Below, piece by piece: positions 27,399-38,474 of a DNA stretch of 64,000 bases. The notes below the pieces were generated by a model. That model was not told the DNA's origin. It saw only the letters and a program-made list of their open reading frames with translations, and did no database searches. This DNA comes from Bordetella trematum. GTDB taxonomy: Bacteria > Pseudomonadota > Gammaproteobacteria > Burkholderiales > Burkholderiaceae_B. The DNA lies in the NCBI RefSeq assembly GCF_900078335.1, contig NZ_FKBR01000019.1:227655-291654 (forward strand). Direction: 5' to 3'. Every line of letters begins with the position of its first letter. Positions within the stretch are counted from its first letter, which is position 1. Position numbers and translations under genes: made by a program.

Positions 27399-28397
27399 TT
27401 ATTTGCCTTTGCTCTTGGCGCTTTCGCGGTCGTAGGCGGCACGGTTGAACTTCTCGCCGCCGGACTCGGCCACTTCACGCACGATGGCCCAGTCTTTCTT
27501 GAAGGTCACCGGGTAGAAACGGTCCGCGCCATCGAAGGCTTTCTTCATTTCTTCGGGGAAGCGGTAGTCGTAGAAGCACTGCAGCATCTTGTCGCGGAAC
27601 TTCGGCTCCAGGTCATGCGCGTAGGCGAACGAGGAGGTCGGGAACTTCTCGCTGCGATAGATCACGCGGAAATCCTCTTCCTTGACCTGGCCGCGTTCGA
27701 CCATGCGCTTGAACACGTCGGAGGCCACGGCAGCGGCGTCGTAGTCGCCCGAGTTCACGCCCATGACCGACTGGTCATGCTTGCCCGAGAACACCACCTT
27801 GTAGTCCTTGTCGGGGGTCAGGCCTTCCTTGGGGAAGAGCGCCACCGGGGCCATGTGGCCGGAGTTCGACGAGGGGGCGGTGTGCGCCAGCTTCTTGCCC
27901 TTGAGGTCGGTCAGTTTCTCGAAGGGGCTGTCTTTCTTGACGATGACGATCAGGTTGTAGCCCTGGAAGTCGTCGGCATAGCCCTTGACCGCGAACGGCA
28001 CGGCGCCGGCGATGTTGACGGCGAAGGCGGTCGGGCCGGTCGAGAAACCGCCCACATGCAGACGGCCCGAGCGCATGGCTTCGATTTCGGCGGCGTTGCT
28101 TTGCACCTGGTAGAACACCACGCGCTTGCCGGTGCACTCCGACAAATGCTTGGTGAACGGCTTGAAGATGTCTTCGTAGACGGCCGGGTCTTCCACGGGG
28201 GTGTAGGTGAAGACCAGGGTGGACGGCGTTTTCTGCTTGGCGGGATCGGTCGGCGTATCGGCCACCAGATCGTTGTTGGCGTCGCAGTACATCGTGTCCA
28301 GATCGCCCCGGTTGGGGCATTCGTCGGCGAAGGCAACCTGAGCGCCGGCACCCAGGGCAAGGGCAATGGCAGTGTGCAGCAAGTGCTTGGCGTGCAT
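27399..28397 (-). CDS. phnD: Phosphate/phosphonate-type periplasmic binding protein (PhnD family)
   Basis: 332 residues from ATG 28397 behind AGAGGAGA. Signal peptide 'MHAKHLLHTAIALALGAGAQVAFA'. PhnD features in the mature chain: 'FTYTPVEDPAVYEDIFKPFT', 'GGFSTGPTAFAV', 'SSNSGHMAPVALF' and 'SGKHDQSVMGV', the Ser/Thr/His-rich phosphonate-oxyanion binding loops. Two Cys near the N-terminus and one in 'LSECTG' may form a disulfide. First gene of the operon. The 268 bases upstream are AT-rich and should hold its promoter. No C-P lyase or phosphonatase genes lie nearby. Confidence 0.9.
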   Translation of the reverse strand: MHAKHLLHTAIALALGAGAQVAFADECPNRGDLDTMYCDANNDLVADTPTDPAKQKTPSTLVFTYTPVEDPAVYEDIFKPFTKHLSECTGKRVVFYQVQSNAAEIEAMRSGRLHVGGFSTGPTAFAVNIAGAVPFAVKGYADDFQGYNLIVIVKKDSPFEKLTDLKGKKLAHTAPSSNSGHMAPVALFPKEGLTPDKDYKVVFSGKHDQSVMGVNSGDYDAAAVASDVFKRMVERGQVKEEDFRVIYRSEKFPTSSFAYAHDLEPKFRDKMLQCFYDYRFPEEMKKAFDGADRFYPVTFKKDWAIVREVAESGGEKFNRAAYDRESAKSKGK

Positions 28398-28665
28398 GTA
28401 TTTCTCCTCTGTGCGTCCGAGTTGACGGCAAATTGTAGTGGTTGTTGATTCAAACACAAAAAAACGCGCGCGAAACTAAGGGGGTTCCCTGTTTTTATTT
28501 GCGAGTAAAGTTCGTTTTGATCTCTTTTTTTTCGTTTTAGCAGATTCGAGCAATTCTGTCGCCTTTCGATTTTCGCTTTCGCGCATGGCAGATTCATGAC
28601 CCCGCTTGACCCTGACGCGACGTCAGGCCGGACAGTGGTATCCGCGCCACGCAAAGGAGGAAAAC

Positions 28666-29691
28666 GTGCAATTGAGAATCGGTGAACTGGCTCGACGCAG
28701 CGGCCTGACGGTCCGCACACTGCATCACTACCATGCCATCGGCCTGCTCGTGCCTTCGGCGCGCGCCGACAACGGCTATCGGCTCTACGGCCGCGACGAC
28801 ATCGCGCGTCTGCACCGGATCCAGGCGTTGCGCCGCTTTGGGTTGCCGTTGGCCGACATCGGCGCCTACCTGGACGCGCCCGACATGCCCCTGGCCGGCC
28901 TTGTCGCACGGCAGATCGCCCAGCTGACCCGACAGATCGCCCAGGCAGACCGCCTGCGACAGCGGCTGTCGCAGCTGCAGGCGCAACTGCTCGACGGGGT
29001 CGAGCCGGAGTTGGGCGACTGGCTTACCACTTTGGAGTTGATGAGTATGTACGAGCGTTATTTTTCGCAGCAGGAGCTGCAGCGCCTGCCCATGTATCTG
29101 CGCGGCCCGGCCAGCGATGCCCCCTGGCGCGCGCTGGTCGAGGCGGTGCGGGCCTTGCGGCAGGCCGGCGTGCCGGCCGACGATGCGCGCGCCGGCGAGG
29201 TGGCGCGGCGCTGGATGGCGCAGCTGCAGCAGGATACCGGCGGCGACCCGAGGCTGCTGCTCAAGCTGGACCGCATGCACGCCGGCGAACCGGCCATGCA
29301 GGCCAGCATCGGTATCGAGCCGGCGTTGCGCGATTATGTGCTGGCCGCCTTCAATGAGACCCGCGTGCGCCTGTTCGAGCCGTACCTGACGCCGGCAGAG
29401 GGTGCGTATCTGCGGGCCAACTATGCCACACACGCTGCCCGGTGGCCTGCCCTGGTGGGGGAGGTGCGCGATGCCATCGAGGCCGGGCATGAGCCGGAGT
29501 CGCCGGTCGGCCTGGCCCTGGCGCGGCGCTGGATGGCGCTGTTTCGAGGTTATGCCGGCGATGATCCCGCCACGCATGCGCGCTTTCGCCTGGCCATGGC
29601 GCAGGAGCCGGCGCTTCGCGAAAGCAGCTGGCTCGACGAGACGGTGCTGGGATTCCTGCGTCAGAGCGCGGCTGCGCTGACGCAGGCCTGA
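28666..29691 (+). CDS. MerR-family regulator with two TipAS-like effector modules
   Basis: 341 residues from GTG 28666 behind a near-perfect AAAGGAGG. Residues 1-70 are the MerR winged helix ('IGELARRSGLTVRTLHHYHAIGLL', 'YRLYGRDDIARLHRIQALRRF'), followed by a dimerisation coiled coil (~80-115). The rest holds two similar helical segments, each with 'W-ALV...R', 'ARRWMA' and a following GDDP/GDP turn (~150-230 and ~265-340), resembling the TipAS drug-binding domain duplicated. A small-molecule sensor, probably autoregulatory or acting on neighbours; ligand unknown. Its stop codon abuts the convergent IclR stop (TGATCA). Confidence 0.82.
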   Translation: MQLRIGELARRSGLTVRTLHHYHAIGLLVPSARADNGYRLYGRDDIARLHRIQALRRFGLPLADIGAYLDAPDMPLAGLVARQIAQLTRQIAQADRLRQRLSQLQAQLLDGVEPELGDWLTTLELMSMYERYFSQQELQRLPMYLRGPASDAPWRALVEAVRALRQAGVPADDARAGEVARRWMAQLQQDTGGDPRLLLKLDRMHAGEPAMQASIGIEPALRDYVLAAFNETRVRLFEPYLTPAEGAYLRANYATHAARWPALVGEVRDAIEAGHEPESPVGLALARRWMALFRGYAGDDPATHARFRLAMAQEPALRESSWLDETVLGFLRQSAAALTQA

Positions 29692-30498
29692 TCAGGCTGC
29701 GCCGGGGCGCCAGCCGAGCTTGCGCGAGATTTCCCGGGCGCAGGCCTGCAACGGCTGGGCGATGCTGCCGTTGCTGGAAACATCGAACAGGCCGCTGGGG
29801 CCGATGGCCGTGATGGCCAGCACCAGCTTGCCGGCATGATCGAAGACTGGCACCGACAGGGCGTCCACGCCGGGCAGCGGGTTGCCTACGGCGCGTGTCA
29901 TGCCCTGCACCCTGATGTCGGCCAGGATGGCCTGCAGATGGGCCGGGCTGGCGGATTTGAGCGGCTGCGCCAGCGTCGAGGTGACCGCCGTGTCGTTCTC
30001 TTCGCGGGCGATGTAGTGCGCCGCCACCTTGGCGGGCAGCCAGGCCGCGAACACCAGCCCGGTGGCGGTGTTGAGCATCGACATGACGGTACCCTGGCGC
30101 ATGTTGACGTGCACCGGATAGCTGGCTTCGGTGATGTGCACCATGGTTGGCCCGTGCGAGCCCAGCACGGCCAGGCCCACGGTGTGGCCGATGCCGGCCT
30201 GCAGCTGCGCCACCTCGGGCAGGGCGATGCGCACGGGGTCCAGCCGTTGCAGGCTGACCAGCCCCATCTGCAATGCGAAAGGGCCCAGTTCATAGTGACC
30301 GCTGACGCTGTCCTGCTGCACCAGCCCGACGCGGATGAAACTCACCAGATAGGGATGGGCCTTGGCCGAGGTCATGCCCGCGGCGCCGGCCAGATCGCGC
30401 AGCGTCAGCGGGCGGGCGGCCTCGACCAGCGCGGCCAGCAGGGGAAAGCCGACCTCGACCGACTGGATGCTGCGGCGCCCGTCGTTGGCGGTTGCCAT
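29692..30498 (-). CDS. IclR-family transcriptional regulator
   Basis: 268 residues from ATG 30498. N-terminal winged helix-turn-helix ('SIQSVEVGFPLLAALVEAARPLTLRDLAGAAG' region) and C-terminal GAF-like ligand domain ('HTVGLAVLGSHGPTMVHITE', 'TATGLVFAAWLP', 'GVDALSVPVFDHAGKLVLAITAIG'), the standard IclR layout and length. It begins four bases after the HAD phosphatase stop, so the two form an operon. Targets unknown; the sensor domain usually binds a small carboxylate. Confidence 0.87.
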   Translation of the reverse strand: MATANDGRRSIQSVEVGFPLLAALVEAARPLTLRDLAGAAGMTSAKAHPYLVSFIRVGLVQQDSVSGHYELGPFALQMGLVSLQRLDPVRIALPEVAQLQAGIGHTVGLAVLGSHGPTMVHITEASYPVHVNMRQGTVMSMLNTATGLVFAAWLPAKVAAHYIAREENDTAVTSTLAQPLKSASPAHLQAILADIRVQGMTRAVGNPLPGVDALSVPVFDHAGKLVLAITAIGPSGLFDVSSNGSIAQPLQACAREISRKLGWRPGAA

Positions 30499-30502
30499 GG
30501 GA

Positions 30503-31312
30503 TCAGGCCCCGTGGCTGCGGCGCGCGGCCAGCAGGCGGTCAGCCATCTCGACAAAGCCCTCGCCGCCGCGCGACGGCGTCACGAAGGCCGGCTGGTGGC
30601 GGATGCGGTGCAATTGCGACTGGATGTTGGCCACGCCGACCGACAGCGGGAAGAACTCGAACATGGGTTCATCGTTGGGCGAATCGCCGATGAACAGCGT
30701 GGTGGCGAGCGCGCCCATGATGTCCTGGCCCAGCTCGCGCTCGAACAGGCGGCGCGTCATGCTGAGCTTGTCATAGTCGCCGTACCAGCCGTTGACGTGG
30801 ATCGAACTGACCTTGGCCTGGGCGCCGGCTTGCTCGAAGATCTTCACGATGCGGGTGACGTCGTTCTCGGCCAGGGGCGGGACGTCCTCGCAGAAGTCGA
30901 TGGCCAGGTCGGCCACGCGGAACGCCTGGTCGCTGGCCAGTGCCGAGCCCTTCACCTCGCTGAGCACGCGCGTCTGGATGGCAGCCAGCTTCTCGCGGTT
31001 GGCGCGGCGCTCGGCCTCATCGGCCCAGTAGTGGGTCTTCATGCGGTGGGCGCTGCGATCATAGGCGTAATAGAAGGCGCCGTTCTCGCCGACCACGGCA
31101 CGCACCGGCCACATGCGCACGATGTGGTCGCACCAGCCGGCCGGCCGGCCCGTGATCGGGATGACGCGGATGCCGGCCTGCTCCAGGCGCTCCATCGCCG
31201 CATAGGCGGCTGCGGGCAGGCGGCCGTCGGTGGTGAGCGTGTCATCGATGTCGGTGAGCACCGTGCGCACCGAAGCGGCAATCGACGGGGCGAGGGCGGC
31301 AAGAGGCTGCAT
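30503..31312 (-). CDS. HAD-superfamily phosphatase (Cof/MPGP-like, class IIB)
   Basis: 269 residues. HAD motifs in order: I 'LTDIDDTLTTDG' (nucleophile Asp and acid/base Asp), II 'PITGRPAGW', III Lys in the 'GDYDKLSM' region, IV 'FIGDSPNDEPMFEFF'. The cap insertion between II and III is of type IIB, as in sugar-phosphate and mannosyl-3-phosphoglycerate phosphatases. Substrate is not predictable. Start ATG 31312 is 153 bases from divergent ribBA; the IclR gene follows at once. Confidence 0.85.
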   Translation of the reverse strand: MQPLAALAPSIAASVRTVLTDIDDTLTTDGRLPAAAYAAMERLEQAGIRVIPITGRPAGWCDHIVRMWPVRAVVGENGAFYYAYDRSAHRMKTHYWADEAERRANREKLAAIQTRVLSEVKGSALASDQAFRVADLAIDFCEDVPPLAENDVTRIVKIFEQAGAQAKVSSIHVNGWYGDYDKLSMTRRLFERELGQDIMGALATTLFIGDSPNDEPMFEFFPLSVGVANIQSQLHRIRHQPAFVTPSRGGEGFVEMADRLLAARRSHGA

Positions 31313-31465
31313 GAGAATCCTTTATCCGTAAGGCAGGCGAAACAGAAAGCCAGAGCAGTGTACCCGTGCGGGACGGGCGGCATTGTGCCTCGGGGACGGG
31401 CATACGCCAAGGGCGCTAAAATCCCTGCTTCCGCATGTCAACGTCTTCATAGTCTGAGCGCTTCC

Positions 31466-33646
<2,181 letters not shown>

Positions 33647-33664
33647 GGCGCCGTCTCCCGGGCC

Positions 33665-34624
33665 GTGGCTTCCGAGTTCGACCTCATCGCCCGCCATTTC
33701 ACGCGGACCGCGCCCGGGGACATCCTGGGCGTGGGCGATGATTGCGCGCTCTTTCCGGTGCCCGAGGGCATGCGCGTGGCGGTCAGCAAGGACTTGCTGA
33801 TCGCCGGGCGCCACTTCTACCCCGATGCCGATCCCAGGGCCGTGGGCCACAAGGCCCTGGCCGTCAATCTTTCCGATCTTGCCGCCATGGGCGCGCAGCC
33901 GCTGGGCTGCCTGCTGGGGCTGGCGCTGCCGGCGCGCGACGATGCCTGGCTGGCCGCTTTCGCCGAGGGTTTCCATGCCCTGGCCCGGGCGCATGGCTGC
34001 CCCCTCATCGGCGGCGACACTACCCGCAGCCCGCATGACCTGACGCTCAGCGTGACGGTGTTCGGCGCGGTGCCCGCAGACACCGCCTTGCGCCGCGACG
34101 GCGCCTGCGTGGATGACGATATCTGGGTGTCGGGCGCGCTGGGGGCGGCCGACGTCGCCTACCGTCTGCTTGATGGGCAACTGCCCGCCGATGCGGCGCG
34201 CCTGGCCCTGACCCGGCGCGCGCTGGAGTGGCCGCAGCCGCGCGTGGCGCTGGGCCTGGCGCTGCGCGGCCTGGCGCACGCCGCCATCGATCTCTCCGAT
34301 GGGCTGGGCCAGGATCTGGGCCATATTCTGACTGCCAGTGGCGTGGCTGCCGAACTGCTTTTCGAAAGCCTGCCGCGCGCTGCCGGGCTGGACGGCCTGC
34401 CGCCGGCCGTGCTGCGCCAGGCGCTGCTGGGCGGCGGGGACGTCTACGAACTCTGCTTCACCGCCTCGCCCGCGCGGCGGGCGGAAATCGAGGCCGCGGG
34501 CGCGGCCTGCGGCGTGCCGCTCACCCGTATCGGGCGCATCCAGGCCGGCCAGGGGCTGGTGTTGCGCGATGCACAGGGTCAGGCCATCGAACAATTGCCG
34601 GGCGGCTTCGACCACTTCGCCTGA
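33665..34624 (+). CDS. thiL: Thiamine-monophosphate kinase
   Basis: 319 residues from GTG 33665. AIR-synthase-like kinase motifs: 'EFDLIARHF', 'GVGDDCALF' (Mg-binding Asp pair), 'DLLIAGRHFYPDADPRAVGHKALAVNLSDLAAMGA', 'LIGGDTTRSP', 'AIDLSDGLGQDLGHIL' and 'GGGDVYELCF'. Phosphorylates thiamine phosphate to TPP, the last step of cofactor synthesis. It sits between nusB and pgpA, a standard order. No thiamine riboswitch precedes it here; one exists at the far right edge of the window. Confidence 0.95.
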   Translation: MASEFDLIARHFTRTAPGDILGVGDDCALFPVPEGMRVAVSKDLLIAGRHFYPDADPRAVGHKALAVNLSDLAAMGAQPLGCLLGLALPARDDAWLAAFAEGFHALARAHGCPLIGGDTTRSPHDLTLSVTVFGAVPADTALRRDGACVDDDIWVSGALGAADVAYRLLDGQLPADAARLALTRRALEWPQPRVALGLALRGLAHAAIDLSDGLGQDLGHILTASGVAAELLFESLPRAAGLDGLPPAVLRQALLGGGDVYELCFTASPARRAEIEAAGAACGVPLTRIGRIQAGQGLVLRDAQGQAIEQLPGGFDHFA

Positions 34625-34706
34625 GCGCCGCGCGAAAGTGCCGGCTGCCGGGGCCCTGGCCTGCTACCATGCGGAACACCTTAGTCCGGCCCGTCTGGCC
34701 CCGCCC

Positions 34707-35234
34707 ATGAACCCCTCTGCTTCTCCTTCCATGCGCGAACGCTCGCGCGTCGATTACCCCGCCCTGTCCTGGGTGCTGGCCCGTCCGGCGCGCCTGATCG
34801 CCTTCGGCTTCGGCAGCGGCCTCATCCGCCCGGCCTCGGGCACCTGGGGCACGCTGGCCGCCTGGATCATCTGGTTGTTGCTGCCGGCCATGTCCGCGCC
34901 CCTGACAGGCGCGCTGCTTGCGGTCGCTTTCCTCTATGGTTGCTGGGCCTGCGGGCGTGCCGGGCGAGAGCTGGGCGTACACGATCACGTCGGCATGGTG
35001 TGGGACGAAATGGTGGCCTTCTGGCTGGTGCTGTGGCTCACGCCTGCGGGCTGGCTGGCGCAAAGCGTGGCCTTTGTGCTGTTCCGTTTTTTCGACATCG
35101 TCAAACCCCCGCCCATCAAGGCTTTCGACGCCCGTCTCCAGGGCGGCCTGGGTGTGATGTGGGACGATATATTGGCTGCCGTCTATGCCCTGCTGGTCAT
35201 GGCGGCGGCAGTTCGCATGGGAGTGCTGGGATGA
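34707..35234 (+). CDS. pgpA: Phosphatidylglycerophosphatase A
   Basis: 175 residues from ATG 34707. Signatures: 'FGFGSGLIRPASGTWGTLAAW' and 'GVHDHVGMVWDEMVAFWLVL' (catalytic Asp/Glu), 'FRFFDIVKPPPIKAFD' and 'GLGVMWDDILAAVYALLV', with four hydrophobic segments. It removes phosphate from phosphatidylglycerophosphate at the inner membrane. An in-frame ATG a little downstream is an alternative start. Overlaps the next gene by four bases. Confidence 0.93.
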   Translation: MNPSASPSMRERSRVDYPALSWVLARPARLIAFGFGSGLIRPASGTWGTLAAWIIWLLLPAMSAPLTGALLAVAFLYGCWACGRAGRELGVHDHVGMVWDEMVAFWLVLWLTPAGWLAQSVAFVLFRFFDIVKPPPIKAFDARLQGGLGVMWDDILAAVYALLVMAAAVRMGVLG

Positions 35235-35788
35235 ATGTGCACAAGACAGCGGGGCTGGCGCCCGCCAACCTGAGCGCAGCCACACAGGCGGGGCTGGCCG
35301 AACGCGTGGGCGAGGTGCTGCTTGCCCGTGACTGGATGCTGGGCACGGCCGAGTCGTGCACCGGCGGCCTGCTGGGCGCGGCGCTCACCAGCGTGGCGGG
35401 CGCCAGTGGCTGGTTCGAGCGCGGCTTCATCACCTACAGCAACGCGGCCAAGGTCGACCTGTTGCAGGTCTCGACCGAGACGCTGGAGCACTTTGGCGCC
35501 GTGAGCGAAGAGGTGGCCCTGGAAATGGCGCAGGGCGTGCTGCTGGCCGCGCCACGGGCCCATGCGGCCATCTCGACCACCGGCATCGCCGGCCCGGGCG
35601 GGGCCACGCCGGGCAAGCCGGTGGGCATGGTGTGTTTTGCCTTTGCCATGCGTACCCAGGAAGGCATCAGTTCGCGCGCGGTCACCCACGTCTTCGAGGG
35701 CGGGCGCGAGCAGGTGCGTCAGGCGGCGGTGGAGTTCGCGCTGCGCGGCATGCTGGAGCTGCTGGGCGCGGGCCTGAACCGGCGCTGA
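35231..35788 (+). CDS. pncC: Nicotinamide-nucleotide amidohydrolase (CinA C-terminal family)
   Basis: 185 residues from ATG 35231 (ATGA overlap with pgpA). CinA C-terminal signatures: 'GTAESCTGGLLGAALTSVAGAS' with the catalytic Ser, 'FITYSNAAKVDLLQVS', 'AISTTGIAGPGGATPGKPVG'. It deamidates NMN in pyridine nucleotide recycling. The N-terminal molybdopterin-like domain of full CinA is absent, as in PncC. Convergent with pyrF, 18 bases away. Confidence 0.93.
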   Translation: MNVHKTAGLAPANLSAATQAGLAERVGEVLLARDWMLGTAESCTGGLLGAALTSVAGASGWFERGFITYSNAAKVDLLQVSTETLEHFGAVSEEVALEMAQGVLLAAPRAHAAISTTGIAGPGGATPGKPVGMVCFAFAMRTQEGISSRAVTHVFEGGREQVRQAAVEFALRGMLELLGAGLNRR

Positions 35789-35806
35789 GCGCGCCGGACA
35801 GCCGCT

Positions 35807-36625
35807 TCAGCGCACCGCGTTGATGGCGTCGCGCAGTTGCTGCGCGGCCTGGCCGGCTGCTTCGCGCCAATCATCGCCGCTGCTGGCGTAGATGATGGCG
35901 CGCGACGAGTTGATCATCATGCCGGTGCGTGCCGAGGTGGCGCCGGCCTGCACGGTGGCCGTGATGTCGCCGCCCTGTGCGCCGATGCCGGGCACCAGCA
36001 GGGGCATGCTGTCGCCGATGCGCTGGCGCACGGCGGCCAGTTCATTCGGAAAGGTTGCGCCGACCACCAGGCCGCACTGGCCATGGGCATTCCATTTGTC
36101 GGCCACCAGGCCGGCCACGTGCAGATACAGCGGCTCACCCTGGTTCACCGACAGGAACTGCAGATCCGAACCGCCCGCATTGGAGGTGCGGCACAGCACG
36201 ATCACACCCCGGTCGCGCCAGGCGAGGTAGGGCTCGACCGAATCCAGGCCCATATAGGGGCTGACCGTCAGTGCATGCGCCTGGTAGCGCTCATAGGCTT
36301 CGCGCGCATAATTCTCGGCCGTCGAGCCGATGTCGCCGCGCTTGGCGTCCAGCACGATGGGCAGGTCCGGATGGTGCTCGCGGATATGGGCGCACAGCGC
36401 TTCAAGCTGATCTTCGGCGCGGTGCGCGGCAAAGTAGGCGATCTGCGGCTTGAAGCTGCAGGCATAGGGCGCGGTGGCATCCACGATGCCGCGGCAGAAG
36501 GTCAGGATGGCGTCGGGCTTGCCCTGCAACTCACGCGGGAAACGGGCGGGGTCCGGGTCCAGGCCGACTTGCAGCAGGGTGTTCCGGGACGTCCAGGCGT
36601 GTTCGAGTTTTTGTAGAAAAGTCAT
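35807..36625 (-). CDS. pyrF: Orotidine 5'-phosphate decarboxylase, type 2
   Basis: 272 residues from ATG 36625. Catalytic motif '[17 protein letters not shown]' (Asp-Lys-Asp), N-terminal '[14 protein letters not shown]', and '[15 protein letters not shown]', '[12 protein letters not shown]'. The long form of ~270 residues is the type used in betaproteobacteria and actinobacteria. Last step of UMP synthesis. Begins five bases after ndh stops, so is probably co-transcribed with it. Confidence 0.96.
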   Translation of the reverse strand: MTFLQKLEHAWTSRNTLLQVGLDPDPARFPRELQGKPDAILTFCRGIVDATAPYACSFKPQIAYFAAHRAEDQLEALCAHIREHHPDLPIVLDAKRGDIGSTAENYAREAYERYQAHALTVSPYMGLDSVEPYLAWRDRGVIVLCRTSNAGGSDLQFLSVNQGEPLYLHVAGLVADKWNAHGQCGLVVGATFPNELAAVRQRIGDSMPLLVPGIGAQGGDITATVQAGATSARTGMMINSSRAIIYASSGDDWREAAGQAAQQLRDAINAVR

Positions 36626-36630
36626 GGGAA

Positions 36631-37944
36631 TCAGTGCAGTTTGACCCTGGGGTGGGTGCGTCGCATCAGCAGGCGCGCCAGGGCCATGGTGACCATGCGC
36701 GAGGTACCCAGCACCGCGCGGTGGTGCATCAGGTGCAGGCTCATATACATCAGGCGTGCCAGTGTACCGCTTACGAACAGACCCCGTCCGCTGAGCTTGC
36801 CCATCAGGCTGCCGACGCCCGCGTCCTGGCCCAGCGATACCAGCGAGCCGTGGTCCTTGTAGACATAGGGCCCGACCGGCTCGGGTTTGCCGCGCACGCG
36901 CGCCTTCAGGCGCTCGGCCAGATAGCTGGCCTGCTGATGGGCGGCCTGGGCGCGCGCCGGCACAGTGCGGCCGTCGGTCCACGGCGCCGCGCAGCAATCG
37001 CCCAATGCCATCACATGGGGGTCTTCCGTCTCCAGGCGTTCGTTGACCAGCAGCTGGCCGCTCTTGTTCAGCGGCATGCCCAGCTGGGCCAGCACCTCGG
37101 GGCCGCGGATGCCGGCCGCCCACAGGCAGAGCGAGGCGGGCATGCTGCGCCCGTCGGCCGTCTGGACATGGTCCGGATGCACTTCGGCGACCCGGCAGTC
37201 GGTTTCGACCCGGATGCCGAGTTCCAGGAGGCGCCGGGTGGCGGCCTGGGAAATTTTTTCCGGCAGGGCGGCCAGGATACGCGGCGCGCCTTCGACCAGG
37301 GTGATCGCCATGTCGCGCTCGACCTGGAAGTCCGGCAGGCCGTAGGCGCTGACCACCTGGCTGGCCTCGGTCAGTTCGACGGCCAGCTCCACGCCGGTGG
37401 CGCCGCCGCCGACGATGACCAGATCCAGCCGTGCGCCCGGGTTGCGGCGCTTTTCCTGGTCCACCAGCGCCATGGCGCGCAGGATGGTGAGCCGGAAGCT
37501 CTCGGCGTTTTCGATGTTGTCCAGCGTCACGGCATGCTCGGCCGCGCCCGGGGTATTGAAGAAATTGGAAGCACTGCCCAGCGCCAGCACCAGGGTGCCG
37601 TAGTCGAACTCGCGTTCACCCAGCACCTCGTCGCCGCGCGGGTCGCGTACCGGGCCGATGCGGATGCGCTGTTGCGGGCGATCCACTGCCAGCAGCTCGC
37701 CCTGGGCGAAACGAAAGCCCGCCAGGCGGGCCAGCATCAGGTACGACAAGCCTTCCTGGTGGATATCCAGAGTGCCTGCCGCGACCTCATGCAGCGACGG
37801 CTTCCAGATATGGAACGGCCGGCTGTCCACCAGCAAGACGTGTTCCGGGCCCAGCGCGCGGCCCAGGCGGCAAGCCAGTTCCAGGCCGCCGGCGCCACCG
37901 CCGACAATGATGATCTGTTGCGAAGAGCTGCTGGCGTGTGTCAT
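36631..37944 (-). CDS. ndh: NADH dehydrogenase type II (NDH-2-like)
   Basis: 437 residues from ATG 37944. FAD-binding Rossmann motif '[18 protein letters not shown]', NAD-binding '[20 protein letters not shown]', and '[27 protein letters not shown]', '[13 protein letters not shown]'. The C-terminal ~60 residues are amphipathic/basic with '[19 protein letters not shown]', the membrane-binding region of NDH-2. It oxidises NADH without pumping protons. Follows dgkA by 65 bases, precedes pyrF by five. Confidence 0.9.
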   Translation of the reverse strand: MTHASSSSQQIIIVGGGAGGLELACRLGRALGPEHVLLVDSRPFHIWKPSLHEVAAGTLDIHQEGLSYLMLARLAGFRFAQGELLAVDRPQQRIRIGPVRDPRGDEVLGEREFDYGTLVLALGSASNFFNTPGAAEHAVTLDNIENAESFRLTILRAMALVDQEKRRNPGARLDLVIVGGGATGVELAVELTEASQVVSAYGLPDFQVERDMAITLVEGAPRILAALPEKISQAATRRLLELGIRVETDCRVAEVHPDHVQTADGRSMPASLCLWAAGIRGPEVLAQLGMPLNKSGQLLVNERLETEDPHVMALGDCCAAPWTDGRTVPARAQAAHQQASYLAERLKARVRGKPEPVGPYVYKDHGSLVSLGQDAGVGSLMGKLSGRGLFVSGTLARLMYMSLHLMHHRAVLGTSRMVTMALARLLMRRTHPRVKLH

Positions 37945-38009
37945 GGGGGCCGACCGATGAGTCTGGAACACCCAGTATAGAAGCAGCCCGGTCAGACGCA
38001 AACGGCGCT

Positions 38010-38402
38010 TCAGCTCCAGGCGTAACGGCTGATTGCCACGCCGGCCCACACCACGCCCGTGAAAATCAGCATCAGCATCACGGCGGCGCTGCCCAGGTCC
38101 TTGGCGCGGCCAAGCAGCGGGTGGCGTTCGACCGAGAGGGCGTCGGCCAGCGCCTCGATGGCCGAATTCAGCAGCTCGACCACCAGCACCAGCACCACCG
38201 TCGCGATCAGCAGGAACACCTCGGTGGTATTGCGCCCCAGGAAAAATGCCGCCGGAATCATCAGCACGGCCAGCGCCAGTTCCTGGCGAAACGCCGCCTC
38301 GTACTTGATCGCCGCTTTCAGGCCCTGCCAGGAATAGCGCAACGCATTGAAGATGCGGCGCAGACCGCCGGTGCTTTTGAAAGGCGAAGGGTGTGAGGTC
38401 AT
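38010..38402 (-). CDS. dgkA: Diacylglycerol kinase
   Basis: 130 residues with three membrane helices, the size and topology of prokaryotic DgkA. Signatures: 'ALRYSWQGLKAAIKYEAAFRQE', and the active-site stretch 'VVELLNSAIEALADALS' with conserved Glu-x6-Asn. Trimeric inner-membrane enzyme recycling diacylglycerol to phosphatidic acid. Confidence 0.95.
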   Translation of the reverse strand: MTSHPSPFKSTGGLRRIFNALRYSWQGLKAAIKYEAAFRQELALAVLMIPAAFFLGRNTTEVFLLIATVVLVLVVELLNSAIEALADALSVERHPLLGRAKDLGSAAVMLMLIFTGVVWAGVAISRYAWS

Positions 38403-38474
38403 GGCGCGAGAAGGCAGTGGAGGTGGCCGCTTTTTACCAGATAAGCATGGCGCGCGTAAGCGCCGCCTGCGTGC

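Noticed and set aside
31313..31465. FMN riboswitch before ribBA
   Set aside because: The conserved RFN-element blocks are absent from the 153-base leader.
35231..35788. Full-length competence protein CinA
   Set aside because: Only the C-terminal amidohydrolase domain is present, so PncC is the better name.
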